Shown: in pieces, positions 1 through 10,853 of the stretch
Numbering within the stretch: position 1 is the first letter of the stretch
Layout: each line of letters begins with the position of its first letter
Assembly: GCA_028532985.1 (NCBI GenBank)
Contig: JANCIK010000011.1
Span: 868,001 to 932,000, forward strand
DNA length: 64,000 nucleotides
Direction of reading: 5' to 3'
Source: Stropharia rugosoannulata
Taxonomy: Eukaryota > Basidiomycota > Agaricomycetes > Agaricales > Strophariaceae
The notes under the pieces: model-generated
What the model was told of the DNA's origin: nothing
What the model saw: the letters and a program-made list of their open reading frames with translations, nothing else
Database searches by the model: none
Translations under genes and position numbers: made by a program

Positions 1-1
1 A

Positions 2-1819
2 TCTCGCAGACCATATTACCCAGGGGACGAAGAATATTCTAACCCAGATCTCGAGGAAGAGACAGAAGAATTACCTCCTAAATGTGTCTTAGATGACCCA
101 GACGGGCCTATTCCATTTGAAATAGAGAAGTTTGCAGATCAAATAGACTCTAGGAAGGGATTTCTACATACGCGAGCTACTTGTGTAAAAGACTTTGAGT
201 CAGAAATTAAAACTGCCAAAGTCCTAGCACAAGAAACTTGTAAAGAGCTAAGGGAGTTCTTGAAGAAGGAAACCACCCAGCAAAATAAACAAGTGGTAGC
301 CGCGATGACAGCTTTTACAAACCAAATAAGTAGAGACTTACTGCCAGAGCGGACCGAGGATCCGGTTGTGGATGCATATCCCGAGGACCTATGAACTAAA
401 ATAGGCATAGATCATGATGCTAAGTTACCGGATATAACAACCTGGTTAAAAGACTTGACTACCCTGCCCGCTTATTGCGACACATCTAAGAAGGTTAAAA
501 ACTTTAAAAGATGGGCAGCCCATTTCTTCTTAGACGCAGAGGGACGGCTGTACAGACGGAGCGAAAACTCTCAACACAGACTAGTGGTCGCCAAGAGAGA
601 CCGCATGTATATGTTGAAGGCAGCGCATGACAGTTTAGGACACCGGGGAGTTTATTCCACTAAGAACCTTTTAGCGGGTAGATTCTGGTGGCCAGAATTA
701 GAGTGAGACGTGGTGTGGTATATCAAGACTTGCCATTTCTGTCAAGAGCGACAGAAAATACTGGTCCAGATACCCCCTGTCGTTACTCATACACCGTCAG
801 TTTTCCAAGTCGTGCATTGTGATACCATGAATATGTCACCGCCTTCAAACGGGTGTAAATACATAGTACACGGGCGATGTAATCTTACGTCGTGGCCGGA
901 GGCCCGGGCAGTTAAAAATGAAAACAGTGAAACTATTGGCAAATGGCTTTTCGAAGAGATTATAACAAGATGGGGTTGTATGGTGGAGATAGTGACAGAC
1001 AATGGACCTCCGTTTATTAAAGCGGTTAAATGGCTAGCTGATAAATATGGCATCCGGGGTATCAGAATTTCTCCATATAACTCACGGGCAAATGGGACAG
1101 TGGAAAGACCTCATTGGGATATCCGTCAAATGTTGTACAAAGCAACAGGCGGTCAAATCTCGAAGTGGTTCTGGTTTTTATACCATGTGTTGTGGGCCGA
1201 CCGTATTTCAATAAGGAAGCGGCTTGGTTGTTCACCCTTCTTTATGGTAACAGCAGCACACCCTACCATACCTCTGGATATAGTTGAAGCTACCTGGTTA
1301 GTTAAACTGCCGGGTAGGATTCTGACAGATGCAGAATTAATTGGCTTTCGGGCTCAAGCGCTAGCTAAACAAGCCACTCTGATTGACGAAATGCGGGCTA
1401 AGATAACTAAGGCCAAAGTAGACCGGTTGTTGAAGTATGAAGCCAATCACAAGGCTGTTATAAAAGACTTTGATTTTAAACCGGGCAATTTGGTTTTAGT
1501 CCGCAACACAGGCATCGAGTCTAGCCTAGACAAGAAAATGAAGCCGCGATATCTTGGACCGATGGTTGTCATCTGACGGACTACAGGCGGATCCTACATT
1601 GTGGCAGAATTAAACAGTGCCCTGTGGAGTCACAAAGTCGCGCAATTTAGGGTTTTACCTTATTTTGCCCGGTCAAAAATAGACTTACCGGACAATTTAT
1701 TAGAGTGGTTAAACATTTCAAAAGACGGGTTACAAAGGATCTTGGACGCTTCAGAACCATCGGCTGATGAAGACTTGTCTGGGAATCTGAGCGACTCTGA
1801 GAATAGCGAAGACGACTGA
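2..1819 (+). pseudogene. 3' end of a Ty3/gypsy pol gene (integrase), broken by stop codons
   Basis: One reading frame (frame 2) runs through the whole stretch and is interrupted only by TGA codons at 392-394, 704-706 and 1574-1576 before ending at 1817-1819. After an acidic linker it encodes the integrase zinc-binding domain (the H..H pair near 628-645, then CX2C at 731-742), the DDE core (a VTDNG segment near 990-1010, then a V-E-R-P-H segment near 1097-1113) and a C-terminal LVLVRN...GP segment. The order and sequence match the intact integrase encoded at 23665-27600. RT and RNase H would lie left of the window. At two of the three stops the intact relative has an arginine or similar residue, so CGA-to-TGA change is the simplest explanation. 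A dead copy. Confidence 0.9.
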
Positions 1820-2029
1820 ATTGCCCGGTGTAAAAGGTTGAAGCTCTGTTCAAAGGAGTCCAGATTTTAACACATGGAGATTCTATTTGTATTTCTATCC
1901 TATGAAGTCTAACAACACTACTTGAGGGTACTATAAGAGCTTTTGACTACGTAGATACTGGGCACCGGATGATCTCGCTGTGGACCTGCTGGTCAAGCGA
2001 AGAGAAGAGGCGCATCTGGTCATAACGGG

Positions 2030-3185
2030 TTAATTGTAAAGCCTGATATAATGAGAGAATGACATACCGGGTTCATGCTTGGCCTGCCACTTCTGGAGGC
2101 TTTCGACTACCAAGTCGCGCATACGAAGGTTGTAGCGCAAGTGATAGTGGTGTTCTTCGAGTTGGGCAAGTAAGAGCTCCTTTTCCTTTTGTGCACCACG
2201 GACGGATGAGATAGCGAGCTTCTCCTGGGATTGAAGGACGCGTACCCGCATAAGGCATTCGTCTAGCTCGACGGGTCCATCGAGGCTGCCTGTTTTGCAA
2301 AAATGGGTTAACGAGGTGTCCCTTGAGAACAGTGGAAATGCACAGTACCTTCACCAGCGGGAGCGCCTGCTACAGTGCACAGCGTCATAGAAGAACGAGG
2401 GCGCTTGGAGGATGGACGATCAGACTTGCTGGTAACACGGGTGACCTTACGGTAAGCCGGGGTATCAGTGTTGAGACCGCTAATCTGTGCCAGAGGGAAA
2501 TAGCGCACCTCAGCCTTGCGTTCACGCTGAGCTGGGTAGAGAAGAAGGGTTAGTAGGTCACCTAAGATAGAAGGGTGTCACTACTTACAGACAAGGGGGT
2601 TCCAGGCATTGGAGGAGCGTTCTTAGCAGCTTTAGCCTCAGCACATACAGACGCTTGAGTAGGAGTAGCAGTGGCGTCGTCAACGACCATCGCATCCTAA
2701 GTAACCAAACCCGTGAGACAAGTGTTTTACCAGGCTAAAAACTCCAACAACATACCGGGGTGGCTGGGGCATGCATAGATCCTTGGAGAGAATGGGGATT
2801 ACCATCCAGGATGATAACCGGCTCCATTTCTTTGTCGCTGTCCTCCACGGTCGCCTTGGATTTGACCTTGCGATGACGGGTCTGTACCGGGTAAAATTAG
2901 CCCGGTATATTGAAAGTTGAGATACGACTGGCTCACCTCGCGCTGGGACTGCTTCACTTGGTCGCGCAGAGCGGCTTCAGCTTCTGCATGTACTTTTTGC
3001 TGCTGAGCTTTGAGGGATTGACCTTTGCGATGATTGTGGATATGGATAGTAAGCGAGCTAAGCTTGTGGAACTCCGAAGGATGTTCGTAACCAGACGCTG
3101 CACCAGCCGCGTGAATGTGAAGTAACTCTGCCCAGCAGAATAACAACACATCGCATGCAGCGGTATGTGCAAGTAGGGACGGCAT
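2030..3185 (-). CDS. Antisense accessory gene of the left retroelement (multi-exon, function unknown)
   Basis: This gene runs opposite to the pol fragment and starts about 0.2 kb beyond pol's end, where the other two elements of the window also carry antisense genes. Plausible exons on the minus strand are 3185-~2939, ~2885-2760, ~2700-2595, ~2531-2349 and 2289-2030, separated by GT-AG introns. One is GTGAGC...CAG at ~2938-2886. The product is hydrophilic. It has an alanine/glutamine-rich helical segment (A-E-A-E-A-A), an acidic middle, a basic S-S-K-R-P-R patch and a C-terminal predicted coiled coil of ~70 residues ending R-L-Y-N. Splice phases between exons 3 and 4 do not join cleanly, so the model is tentative or the gene is decayed. 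No known domain recognised. The upstream side is cut by the LTR at 3228. Confidence 0.5.
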
Positions 3186-3227
3186 ATCCTCGCCCCACGG
3201 GAGCTACAATAAGGAGTGATGAGACGG

Positions 3228-4441
3228 TGAGAGGTCTACTGCGTAGCTAGACTCGAAATCGCGAAACACAACACACACACACACCCAGCGGAGTGAGATC
3301 CTATCCCTTAGATCGAGCGAACGCCCTCAACTAAATGGCTAGTATAATCTATGCTCTGCTCTGGTTCCCGTTCTGGGCGTGCGATGCGTGCACCTCGTGT
3401 CCTCTAGTCTTTGTAACAGCAAGTAGTGCCTGCAAGTTCGTTTGTAAGGAGGGGTTTAATTCTAGTAAATCTCGGATAGAGCCCGGTTGCTAGTGGTGTG
3501 TGCTAGGCAAAAATGATGAATGAAATAATTTGTTTTAGCGAACGGCTTCGCTGTGCGCACTTCCGGGTCCGGTGACCTCGTGCGATGCACGGACTCTCCA
3601 AAGTCCAACAATCCCAAGACTCTCCAAAGTCTTTCACCCGGCGGTGCAGTCTCACAGTCTAAACACTACAGTGCGAGTTTCCGTACACAGTTGTACTGAC
3701 TCCTCACTGAGCTCTCCAAATGACCCGGTGGCCAGAAGCTATCCAAAACTCCTATGATTCACAAACACTTCACAGTTAAAACCCTAACAAAAGCTAAACA
3801 CAGCCCGCTGACGGCCTGGGACAGAACCCAGCACACAGATCTAGTGGGTAGACAATTGCTTAAATTACTATAGACAAGGATACAGGTTTATATGCGATGC
3901 GCGCATGTGTACTAATAATAAGGTAAAGTAAATACTAGCAACGCGCGGCCAAAGGTCCGCGCATCGCATCCGGGCTTCCCTTCGAGTGTCCTGATCCCTT
4001 GGCATTCGCTGCGCGCATGTCGTTTGTTCCCTCGGGCTTTTGCGCGTCTATTTTGATGCGCTCCGCCACGGTCACATGATGTGTGGACTTAGACAAATTC
4101 TGCCTTTGCGATGCACGCACATGAGATGCGCGCACAGCCCTTCACACCGCCCTTGGTACTCGCTCAGCTGTACTCACACCGCACTTCGCTGGTGCTTAAC
4201 CGTTCTACGCCTCTCCGATCGCTCGCACGGATGACCAGACTATGCACTTTAGGCTGTGCAGCTCGCTGACCGATCTCTCTCGCAATGCGGTGTGCGCAGG
4301 CGCTTATAGTCATAAAGCGCGCTGATAGCTATAGACTATGAGTCAGGCTCCACTCTAGTCCCTCTGTGTTTCCCGCGCGCAGCTGTCCCGCCAATGGGAC
4401 TTCAGACTGTTTACACCCATAGCCAAAAAGCAGCCCTCTCA
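3228..4441 (-). repeat. 3' LTR of the outer element
   Basis: Direct repeat of 32431-33642. It begins TGAGAGG and ends CCTCTCA (perfect 7-bp terminal inversion, TG...CA). I saw roughly ten differences between the copies, nearly all within the first ~300 bp. Several are CpG to TpG changes in the left copy (for example near 3395 and 3490). The LTR contains many copies of the GATGCGCGCA-type motif, e.g. at 3893, 4013 and 4120. Confidence 0.88.
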
Positions 4442-4454
4442 TCTCCCCCCCACT
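4442..4454 (-). other. Polypurine tract of the outer element
   Basis: A C/T run directly inside the left LTR reads as AGTGGGGGGGAGA on the minus strand, immediately before the LTR end. This is where a plus-strand priming tract is expected and it independently supports minus-strand orientation. Confidence 0.75.
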
Positions 4455-4882
4455 AAAATCTTGACTGTCCTCAGTCAACTTCAGATGCGCGCATCGCATC
4501 CTCGATAGCAATTCACCATTATCCCGTTTTCCTGCCTACGGCTCAGCTACTGCCTTACACGGCTATTACGGCGCCTCCGCCGGAGTCACTATCTCTATCC
4601 ATCCTCTTTCCTTCCTTTTCAGGTATCCCCAGCCCGACTTTTCTCGACTAGTTTATTTTAGGCAACCGCCACCGCACGCATACGCGCACCGTACTTCCCG
4701 CTGACTTCCTTCTTGGGTCTTTTTCCTAGTCAGGTCTTTTCTTTTCCTTTTCTGAACCTTGCTGGACCTTCTTTTGGCGCTACGCTGTTCTAGCATATTG
4801 CCGGTAAGTTTACTCGACATGCGCTCATCGCCGTCCGCTTCTCTCATACTCCAGAATTTTCCGCCGCCCTTTTCTCCAAACT

Positions 4883-4889
4883 TATATAC
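4883..4889 (+). promoter_or_regulatory. TATA-like box of the first outer antisense gene
   Basis: TATATAC lies ~108 bp upstream of the ATG at 4991, in a pyrimidine-rich leader. The other antisense genes of the two larger elements have comparable boxes. Confidence 0.5.
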
Positions 4890-4990
4890 ACCTCCCTGAA
4901 TTCTTTTCAGCCCATCTCTCCTCTTTTCACCCTGCCCTTCCTGCTGCTTCCCTTCTCTTCCAACTTACCCTGGCATCTCGTCGCGATTTC

Positions 4991-6986
4991 ATGGCCTTCA
5001 ACCAGCGCAGCTCCCTCCGCAAGCAGAAGACCGCCGCCCGCGAGCGCGAACAATCCGATCATTTCCATCTCCTTCGCCCTGCCCTCGCCCACTATGATAC
5101 GCTGGAGGATCTGAGCGCGCGCACCGAGCTGTCTCCAGATGACACTGCTCGATTCCACTCCGTGCGCGAACAGTTCGGGTTCGCGCTTGAACAGCACCTT
5201 CTTGCCTTCCCTGCCGACGCCTCTCACCATGCGGGTACGCGCGAGCTCATCCTCCTACTCTCGTTGCTCGCATTCGAAGATGACGACCCCGTGTACGGCT
5301 GGTCTTCCTCAGACCCCACTCAGTGCACCGTATGGTATACGGAGTCCGATCTCGAGCCTGTAAGTAATTATTCCTTCTTGTTTTGCTGCGCTACGCTCAT
5401 GCTCTCTTAGCTGCCATCTTATAAGCGCGCGTTTCTCACTGCGTTTCCTTCCTCCTGGTCCCCTGGGTCTCTACCCGAGCCCCGCATTCCATACATCCCT
5501 TTCAAGACAAACGACCGTGACGTGGAGATGACTGGCCCAGAGGGGGAGGCGGTGGTTCCTCCCGCAACTGTACCCGCGCCCCCTCCAGTGCCCTCGCGCG
5601 CTTCGTCCACACCCCCGCCTCCTTCTCCTTCGCCGGAGCCTCCTGCGCGCACCTCCCCGGTCCCCCCTGTTCCTGCTCCCGCAGCGCCTGCCAAACGCAA
5701 GCGCGCATCGCTTGTGCCAATCTCCTCCTTGCCGGTTCCCCCAGTCCCTAAGGCGAAGCGTCCGCGCACCGTAGCCGCCACCCCTGGTAACGTTCCTCTT
5801 CTCATGATTGGCCTTCGTCTTATACTTGACGCTTTTCTAGTGGCACAGGAGGCAGTGGCGGGTCCTTCCCGTACGCGCGCTTCCGCGCCGGCGTCCTCTT
5901 CTCGTACACGCACCCAGGTCGCGCCTTTGTTGCCCTCCTCGAGTGGGGTGACAGAGCTCTCGCGCCTCGAGGGCGTGGACTCTTCTAAAGTGGCTTACGA
6001 GTCCACTTACCCTGTCTACAACCTTCTCCCCGGCGTATATTCTGCTTCGCTCGCGGTGGCCGGCAAGCCCCTCCCCACTGCTATTACTATGGCGCAACTC
6101 CCTTCTGAGGGGCAGTTAGATGCTGCCGTAGTGGTACGTTCTTTTCTTACTTTCCTTTTCCTTCTTTGACTTATTCATTTTGCACACTCAGCCCGGTTTC
6201 GCTTGTTCCTTGTGCGACCACTCTTCTGGCACTTCCAAATCGGCCCCTCACCGTCTCTTTTGTCTCCTGCGCGGCCCCGGCAGGAAATGCGCCAGCTGTC
6301 GCTTGGGCAATCAGGGCCCTTGCCTGCAGGCTATGCCTGGGCCTGAGTTGGATCGCGCTCTTGAGGGGTCGTCTGGCTGGCATCGGACTTCTCCCCGCGG
6401 TGCGCGCATTCCTACTAGTTGTTTTCTTTTGACTTATCCTTTTTCTTTTCTAGAACTTCGTGCTGCCTTCGATTGTCTCGAGGCTTTCAGTCAACAAGCG
6501 CGTGCTCTAGAGGAATCGCGTCGCGGCTTACAACGCCTCTACTTTGCGGAGCTGATTCAGCTGGTTCAGCTCGCCCAGGCCATGGCTGCCACCATGCCCA
6601 CCAATGTCATTATCGGTTCTCGTTTCGCCGACTGCGAAACCTTCGACGTGCTTCGCGCTATGAACCTTGACACCCTCTGCGCCGCGTACGATGCGCTCTG
6701 CCAGCCTCTTGACTCCAACGAGCCCATCGCATTCACTCCTCTATCCTCTTTCTTTGACCCTGAACATCCTCGACACGATCCTGCTACCTTCGTGCCCGTT
6801 CCCCAACCGTCCACTGCTACCAAAGCCCGCACACCGGCTCCTTCCAAGGCCAAGTCATCCAAGGGCAAAGGAAAAGGGAAAGGTAAAGCTCCCGCCCGTC
6901 CTTACAAGTCCTCTTCTGTGGTCGCCGAAGAGTCGAATCCTGAGGCTTCTGCTGAGGAAGAAGATGGCGATAATATGGAGGCATAA
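4991..6986 (+). CDS. Antisense accessory gene with a cysteine-rich, putatively zinc-binding domain
   Basis: Five exons join in frame: 4991-5359, 5411-5786, 5841-6133, 6192-6399 and 6454-6986, giving 592 aa. Exon 1 is helical and charged. Exons 2-3 hold a long proline/serine-rich linker with basic patches (K-R-K-R, K-R-P-R) suggesting nuclear entry. Exon 4 (residues ~351-390) carries CX2CX15CX8CX2CX7C, resembling the cysteine clusters common in Agaricomycete hypothetical proteins and loosely the Zn2Cys6 class. Exon 5 is helical and ends in a lysine/glycine-rich then acidic tail. The fourth intron begins GTGCGCGCA, so the element's own motif is its splice donor. The gene runs opposite to gag-pol. 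DNA binding is inferred; no exact family is recognised. Confidence 0.75.
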
Positions 6987-7067
6987 GTCTTGCTGCGGGG
7001 CGCGCATTTTGGCGCTTGTTTTCTCCTTTTTACTTCTTGTTTCCTTCCTACTGTTCTATCTAGCATA

Positions 7068-7285
7068 CAGTGGCTCAAAAAACTGTCCCAATATTTGGGA
7101 CATTTGGACATATCAGTTAATAGCAGAACAACCAGATTACATAAGGACCTGAAATTTCACACATAGGTAGTTGGACATGTGACCTATCCAAAACAAGTAG
7201 TATCACGTGATTTGAAGAAGAACTTGTGTCACAATAAAATAAATAAAATAATGAAACATTGGGACAGTTTTTTGACCCCCTATTT
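7068..7285. repeat. Left terminal inverted repeat of the Tc1-type element
   Basis: About 218 bp, mirrored at 8457-8674. The copies differ at only a few positions (for example around 7093 and 8650). The motif GGGACAGTTTTTTGA occurs at both the outer and inner ends of each repeat, consistent with two transposase sites per end. Confidence 0.85.
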
Positions 7286-7294
7286 ACTAACTAC

Positions 7295-8314
7295 TTAGTA
7301 CTTAGTATGTCCCCCTTTGGCCTTGATAACAGCCTCAATCCTCCTTGGCATGCTACTAATGAGATTTTGACATACTTCTGCTGGAATTTTGTTCCATTCT
7401 GCAGCCAACCTGTCCCACAATTCATGTACTCCTCTAGGTGGTGTTGAATATTCATTAAGTTTGAGTTTGATATGATTCCATAGGTGTTCAATGGGATTGA
7501 GGTCAGGAGATTGAGCAGGCCACCTAAGAACATTGATATTGTTGTCTTCAAACCATTTTGTGGCTTTTTTTGAGGTATGCTTTGGGTCATTGTCTTGTTG
7601 GAAAATCTGCTCCTCTTCTGGCATGTCAAGTATGTCGAAGCTTTCCTGTAGTGCATCCTCCAGAATGTCACAATACTGTTGAGAATCCATGATACCTTCA
7701 ACTTCCACAAGTTTTCCCACACCATTCCAACCCATACAGCCCCATACCATCAAGTTATTGCCACCACCATGCTTTACTGTAGGGATTGTTGTTCTGTCAG
7801 AGATGCCTTCACCTTGTGGTTTCCAAGTATACACCTTCCCATCTGACCCAATCCTATTGACCTTGGTCTCATCTGACCAGAGTATCCTTTTCCAGTCTTC
7901 CACTGTCCAGTTTCAATGGTATAAAGCAAATTTCAGGTGTCTTTGCCGGTGGATCTTCTTGAGTAGAGGGTGTTTGGCTTTGACAACAGACCTGAAATCA
8001 TTCTTTTTGAGAACATTTCTGACTGTTTGTGCAGAGACAGGTGAAGTAATGATGTCATTGATGTATTTGGCAGCCTGAACAGCATTGTCAAGCTTTCCAG
8101 AAGTGATTTGTTGGAGGATAGTTCTGTGATGTCTACAGGAGAGTTTGGGAGGACGGCCACCTTTGTTGTTTTCCTTGTCCAAATCCAGCTCCTTTTTGAT
8201 TCTTCCAATAGTAGACTTGCCCAGACCAGTTTTGGACTGAATTTGACGAACAGAATATCCATCTTGAAGAAAAGAAATAATAGAAGAGCATTGAGAAAGG
8301 CTAATTGGCTTCAT
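7295..8314 (-). pseudogene. Tc1-type DD34E transposase with one premature stop
   Basis: From ATG at 8314 a single frame of ~340 codons runs to 7295, broken only by a TGA at 7913-7915. The N-terminal part has paired helix-turn-helix segments (G-Y-S-V-R-Q-I...G-L-G-K-S-T-I-G-R-I), then a G-R-P-P hook. The catalytic part has W-S-D-E-T, Q-Q-D-N-D-P-K-H and S-P-D-L-N-P-I-E. There are 34 residues between the second D and the E, which defines the DD34E (Tc1) class. Length is normal for the family. Because only one codon is damaged and the repeats are intact, the copy is young. It could be read through or be mobilised by an intact relative elsewhere. Confidence 0.9.
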
Positions 8315-8456
8315 GAGGTAGTGGTAAGAGATTAAGATGGTTGAAGTTGAAATTCAACATTATAAACACTGTCACATGACATCACATGACTTTGTTTAAT
8401 ATTCTCATGGAGTACTGCCACCCATTTGCCCTGCTACATAGAGGATTAAGCAAAGC

Positions 8457-8674
8457 AAATAGGGGGTCAAAAAACTGTCCCAATGTTTCATTATTTTATT
8501 TATTTTATTGTGACACAAGTTCTTCTTCAAATCACGTGATACTACTTGTTTTGGATAGGTCACATGTCCAACTACCTATGTGTGAAATTTCAGGTCCTTA
8601 TGTAATCTGGTTGTTCTGCTATTAACTGATATGTCCAAATGTCCCAAACATTGGGACAGTTTTTTGAGCCACTG
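8457..8674. repeat. Right terminal inverted repeat of the Tc1-type element
   Basis: Reverse complement of 7068-7285, with the same inner and outer copies of the terminal motif. Confidence 0.85.
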
Positions 8675-9028
8675 TATGTAGAATAGTTGTGTTTTACTAT
8701 TATATGCTTTCTAATGATTTTCTTGTCTCCTTCTTGTGTGATCTTTAAGTTCTCTCTGTCTTTTTAAAACATCTAATAGCCTGGTTTCTTTTGAGCAGTT
8801 ACAAGTGCCATGCACACATATGACCAATGTCCACTTGCTTGTATGTGCCCACTAACTTCTGCTCCTGTCTTTCTACTGTGGGCGAGTATAAGTGCGATGC
8901 GCGCATATGAAAGATGTGCCTCTGCGTATACACTAGCCAACTGCTACTTCTGTCCTGCCCTTTCGACCTTTTGTATTATCTCCTTATCTCCTTAAGCTCC
9001 TAGATTTATCTCTGCTTGGCTGGGCCAT

Positions 9029-9075
9029 CTCTCCCCCCCACTATAAATTCAACTGTCCTCAGTTGACAGTTTCTT
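9029..9075 (+). promoter_or_regulatory. C-tract plus TATA promoter of the second outer antisense gene
   Basis: A run of C residues is followed by TATAAAT at 9042-9048, 45 bp before the ATG at 9087. The segment C-tract, ACTATAAA, ACTGTCCTCAGT closely resembles the sequence just inside the left LTR at 4442-4478, so the promoter looks related to the polypurine-tract region of the same element. Confidence 0.5.
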
Positions 9076-9086
9076 TACTGCCTTAC

Positions 9087-10177
9087 ATGTCTCTCCGATA
9101 TCAGCGCACTGCTGTCGCTCGCCAATTCACTGTTTTACTGAGACAACTTGCCATTCATGCGGAGCTCGCAGAGGACTGCAACAACGGCCCTTTTCACTTT
9201 CCTCTACAGTCTGCTCAGTCCCTCGTGCGCGCACTGGTAAAGTCCTTATGCTCATGCAAGCGCTTCCTCTACTGACGTTTTCCTCCAGGATCGCATTACA
9301 CTGCCTTTGCGCTTTATCGATTTCAATCGCCAATTCCTGTCTTTAGTCATGACAATCGTGTTTTACGAAGGCTGCGCTCAGCGCAGATTCAGCGATGATC
9401 ATTTCGATGCGCGCATGCTCAGCAACGCCGCTCTTCACATTCTCGATCGGTACAGCCATCTTGGCATGCCTTTTCACAATCTCCCACCCTCGGAACCAAC
9501 AGGGACCGCCATTCTAGACGTAGATCCCGACGCTGCCCTTGTAGTAGATGATATTAGCTACGATTGAGCCCGTGCGCGGCTCTGATGGATCGTTTAGCGA
9601 TATATATGATCCCTCAATGAACAAGTCTTTTGTCATCATGCCCTCCTTCGATACCGAAAGTAATCTCCTTCAACGCGCGAGGTCCGATCCTTCCTTCCTG
9701 TGCCTAGCTGCTCTACCCAAGCGGGCGCTAGCTGATATTCCGCTCGATGACCATGAGCGCGTCTGCCGCATCTACCTAGGCGCCCTTCATTTTATTCTTG
9801 AGGCTGCGACTGAACCGCTGCTTCCCATGACCATCTGCCTAGACATGATGCGTCACGTTCAAGACCATGCGGTGCGCGCATGTCCCCATTCTCCAGCCTT
9901 TTCGTGCGCGGCTCTGACATCCTTGTAGCGGGCTCTGGCGCTGACCGAAGCTACCTGTCACTCGCCTCGCCTATCGCACTTGTGCGCTCAGCTTCACTAT
10001 AGCAAGCTCGTCCTGCGCTTGTGTGGTACCACAGATGCTGAGCACTACGGCACCCTCCCTCACTCTGAACACTTCCAACAACTCCATTATGCCACCCAGG
10101 TCTTTTACCAGGAGGAATTCTTTCCTGTAGGCCTCTTCTTCCCATACGCTGCGCTGACCCTGACAATCACTTCTTAG
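9087..10177 (+). pseudogene. Second antisense accessory gene of the outer element, frameshifted
   Basis: Exon 1 (9087-9236, 50 codons) is followed by a GTAAAG...CAG intron and exon 2 from 9289. Exon 2 hits a TGA at 9565-9567, but the adjacent frame continues with coherent protein to 9871. After a 57 bp intron (9872-9928, donor GTGCGC) it runs to a stop at 10175-10177. A one-base frameshift near 9550-9565 is the simplest reading; no splice pair I tried joins the frames. The restored protein would be ~320 aa, mostly helical, without recognised domains. It lies downstream of the Tc1 element, on the strand opposite to pol. Confidence 0.55.
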
Positions 10178-10853
10178 GATGTTTAATTCCCGAACTGACA
10201 CTCTGCTGTCTTTTCATTGATAACTATCTATACTCATAGCTAGCATCTATTTCTTGGTACATGTGTCATGACCCTGTATTTGAAATAAGACTGTCGGGTA
10301 ACATTGTTATGCACTTTCGGCATCAATCCCAAAACAGACATCATTTTGCCAAACGGGGAAAGACCTGCATCTCCCTTGATGCGCGCACTGATACGCTCGT
10401 GCGTGCTATGGGCGCGGAAACCACACCACACACACACACTCAATGCGCAGAATGCGAGGGCGCTTCACACGGCTTCTAGCCAAACCCCAAAACAACTCAC
10501 AATTGCGAGCCGGAACGAACTAAAAGCGAGAAGAAAACGCGAGAGTGTAAGCTGCTACGACAGCTTCGAACCACTCTCGGACGCTGGACGCAGCGAGGAC
10601 GCAACGGGGACGCTAAAATGAAGGTAAACAAATGTGGGGGATCTATTCTTCTTGTCCTCTACTTATTACATGCTTTAAATACCGTATGTACCCTGTAACT
10701 CTACTGTAACCGCTCCTATAATTCCCTGTGCTTATTGTTCCTGTAAATGCGTGGCACGGAACGCTACGGCTCTGCGCAACATGCGTGTTCCTCGAGGCGG
10801 GCGCTTAATGGGCGCTTAATCCGCAACATGCCGAAACGGCTGTTTCCGAGCAC
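10178..10853. other. No gene seen; remnant between antisense genes and the inner element
   Basis: About 680 bp without a coding frame I can support. It contains a GATGCGCGCA motif at ~10378, so it belongs to the outer element. The inner element's left LTR starts abruptly at 10854 without a target-site duplication, so some sequence was probably lost here. Confidence 0.5.

Larger units (their letters stand above)
7068..8674 (-). mobile_element. Tc1-type DNA transposon inserted in the outer retroelement
   Basis: A 1607 bp element starting CAGTGGCTCAAAAAACTG and ending with its reverse complement, flanked by TA at 7066-7067 and 8675-8676 (the target duplication typical of Tc1/mariner). The ends are long inverted repeats of ~218 bp (7068-7285 and 8457-8674) that look almost identical. 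It contains a single minus-strand transposase frame. It sits ~80 bp after the stop of the antisense gene ending at 6986, so it did not break that gene. Confidence 0.93.

Noticed and set aside
5419..5913. 164-codon minus-strand frame
   Set aside because: Shadow of the proline-rich, GC-rich exons on the + strand; composition is low-complexity.
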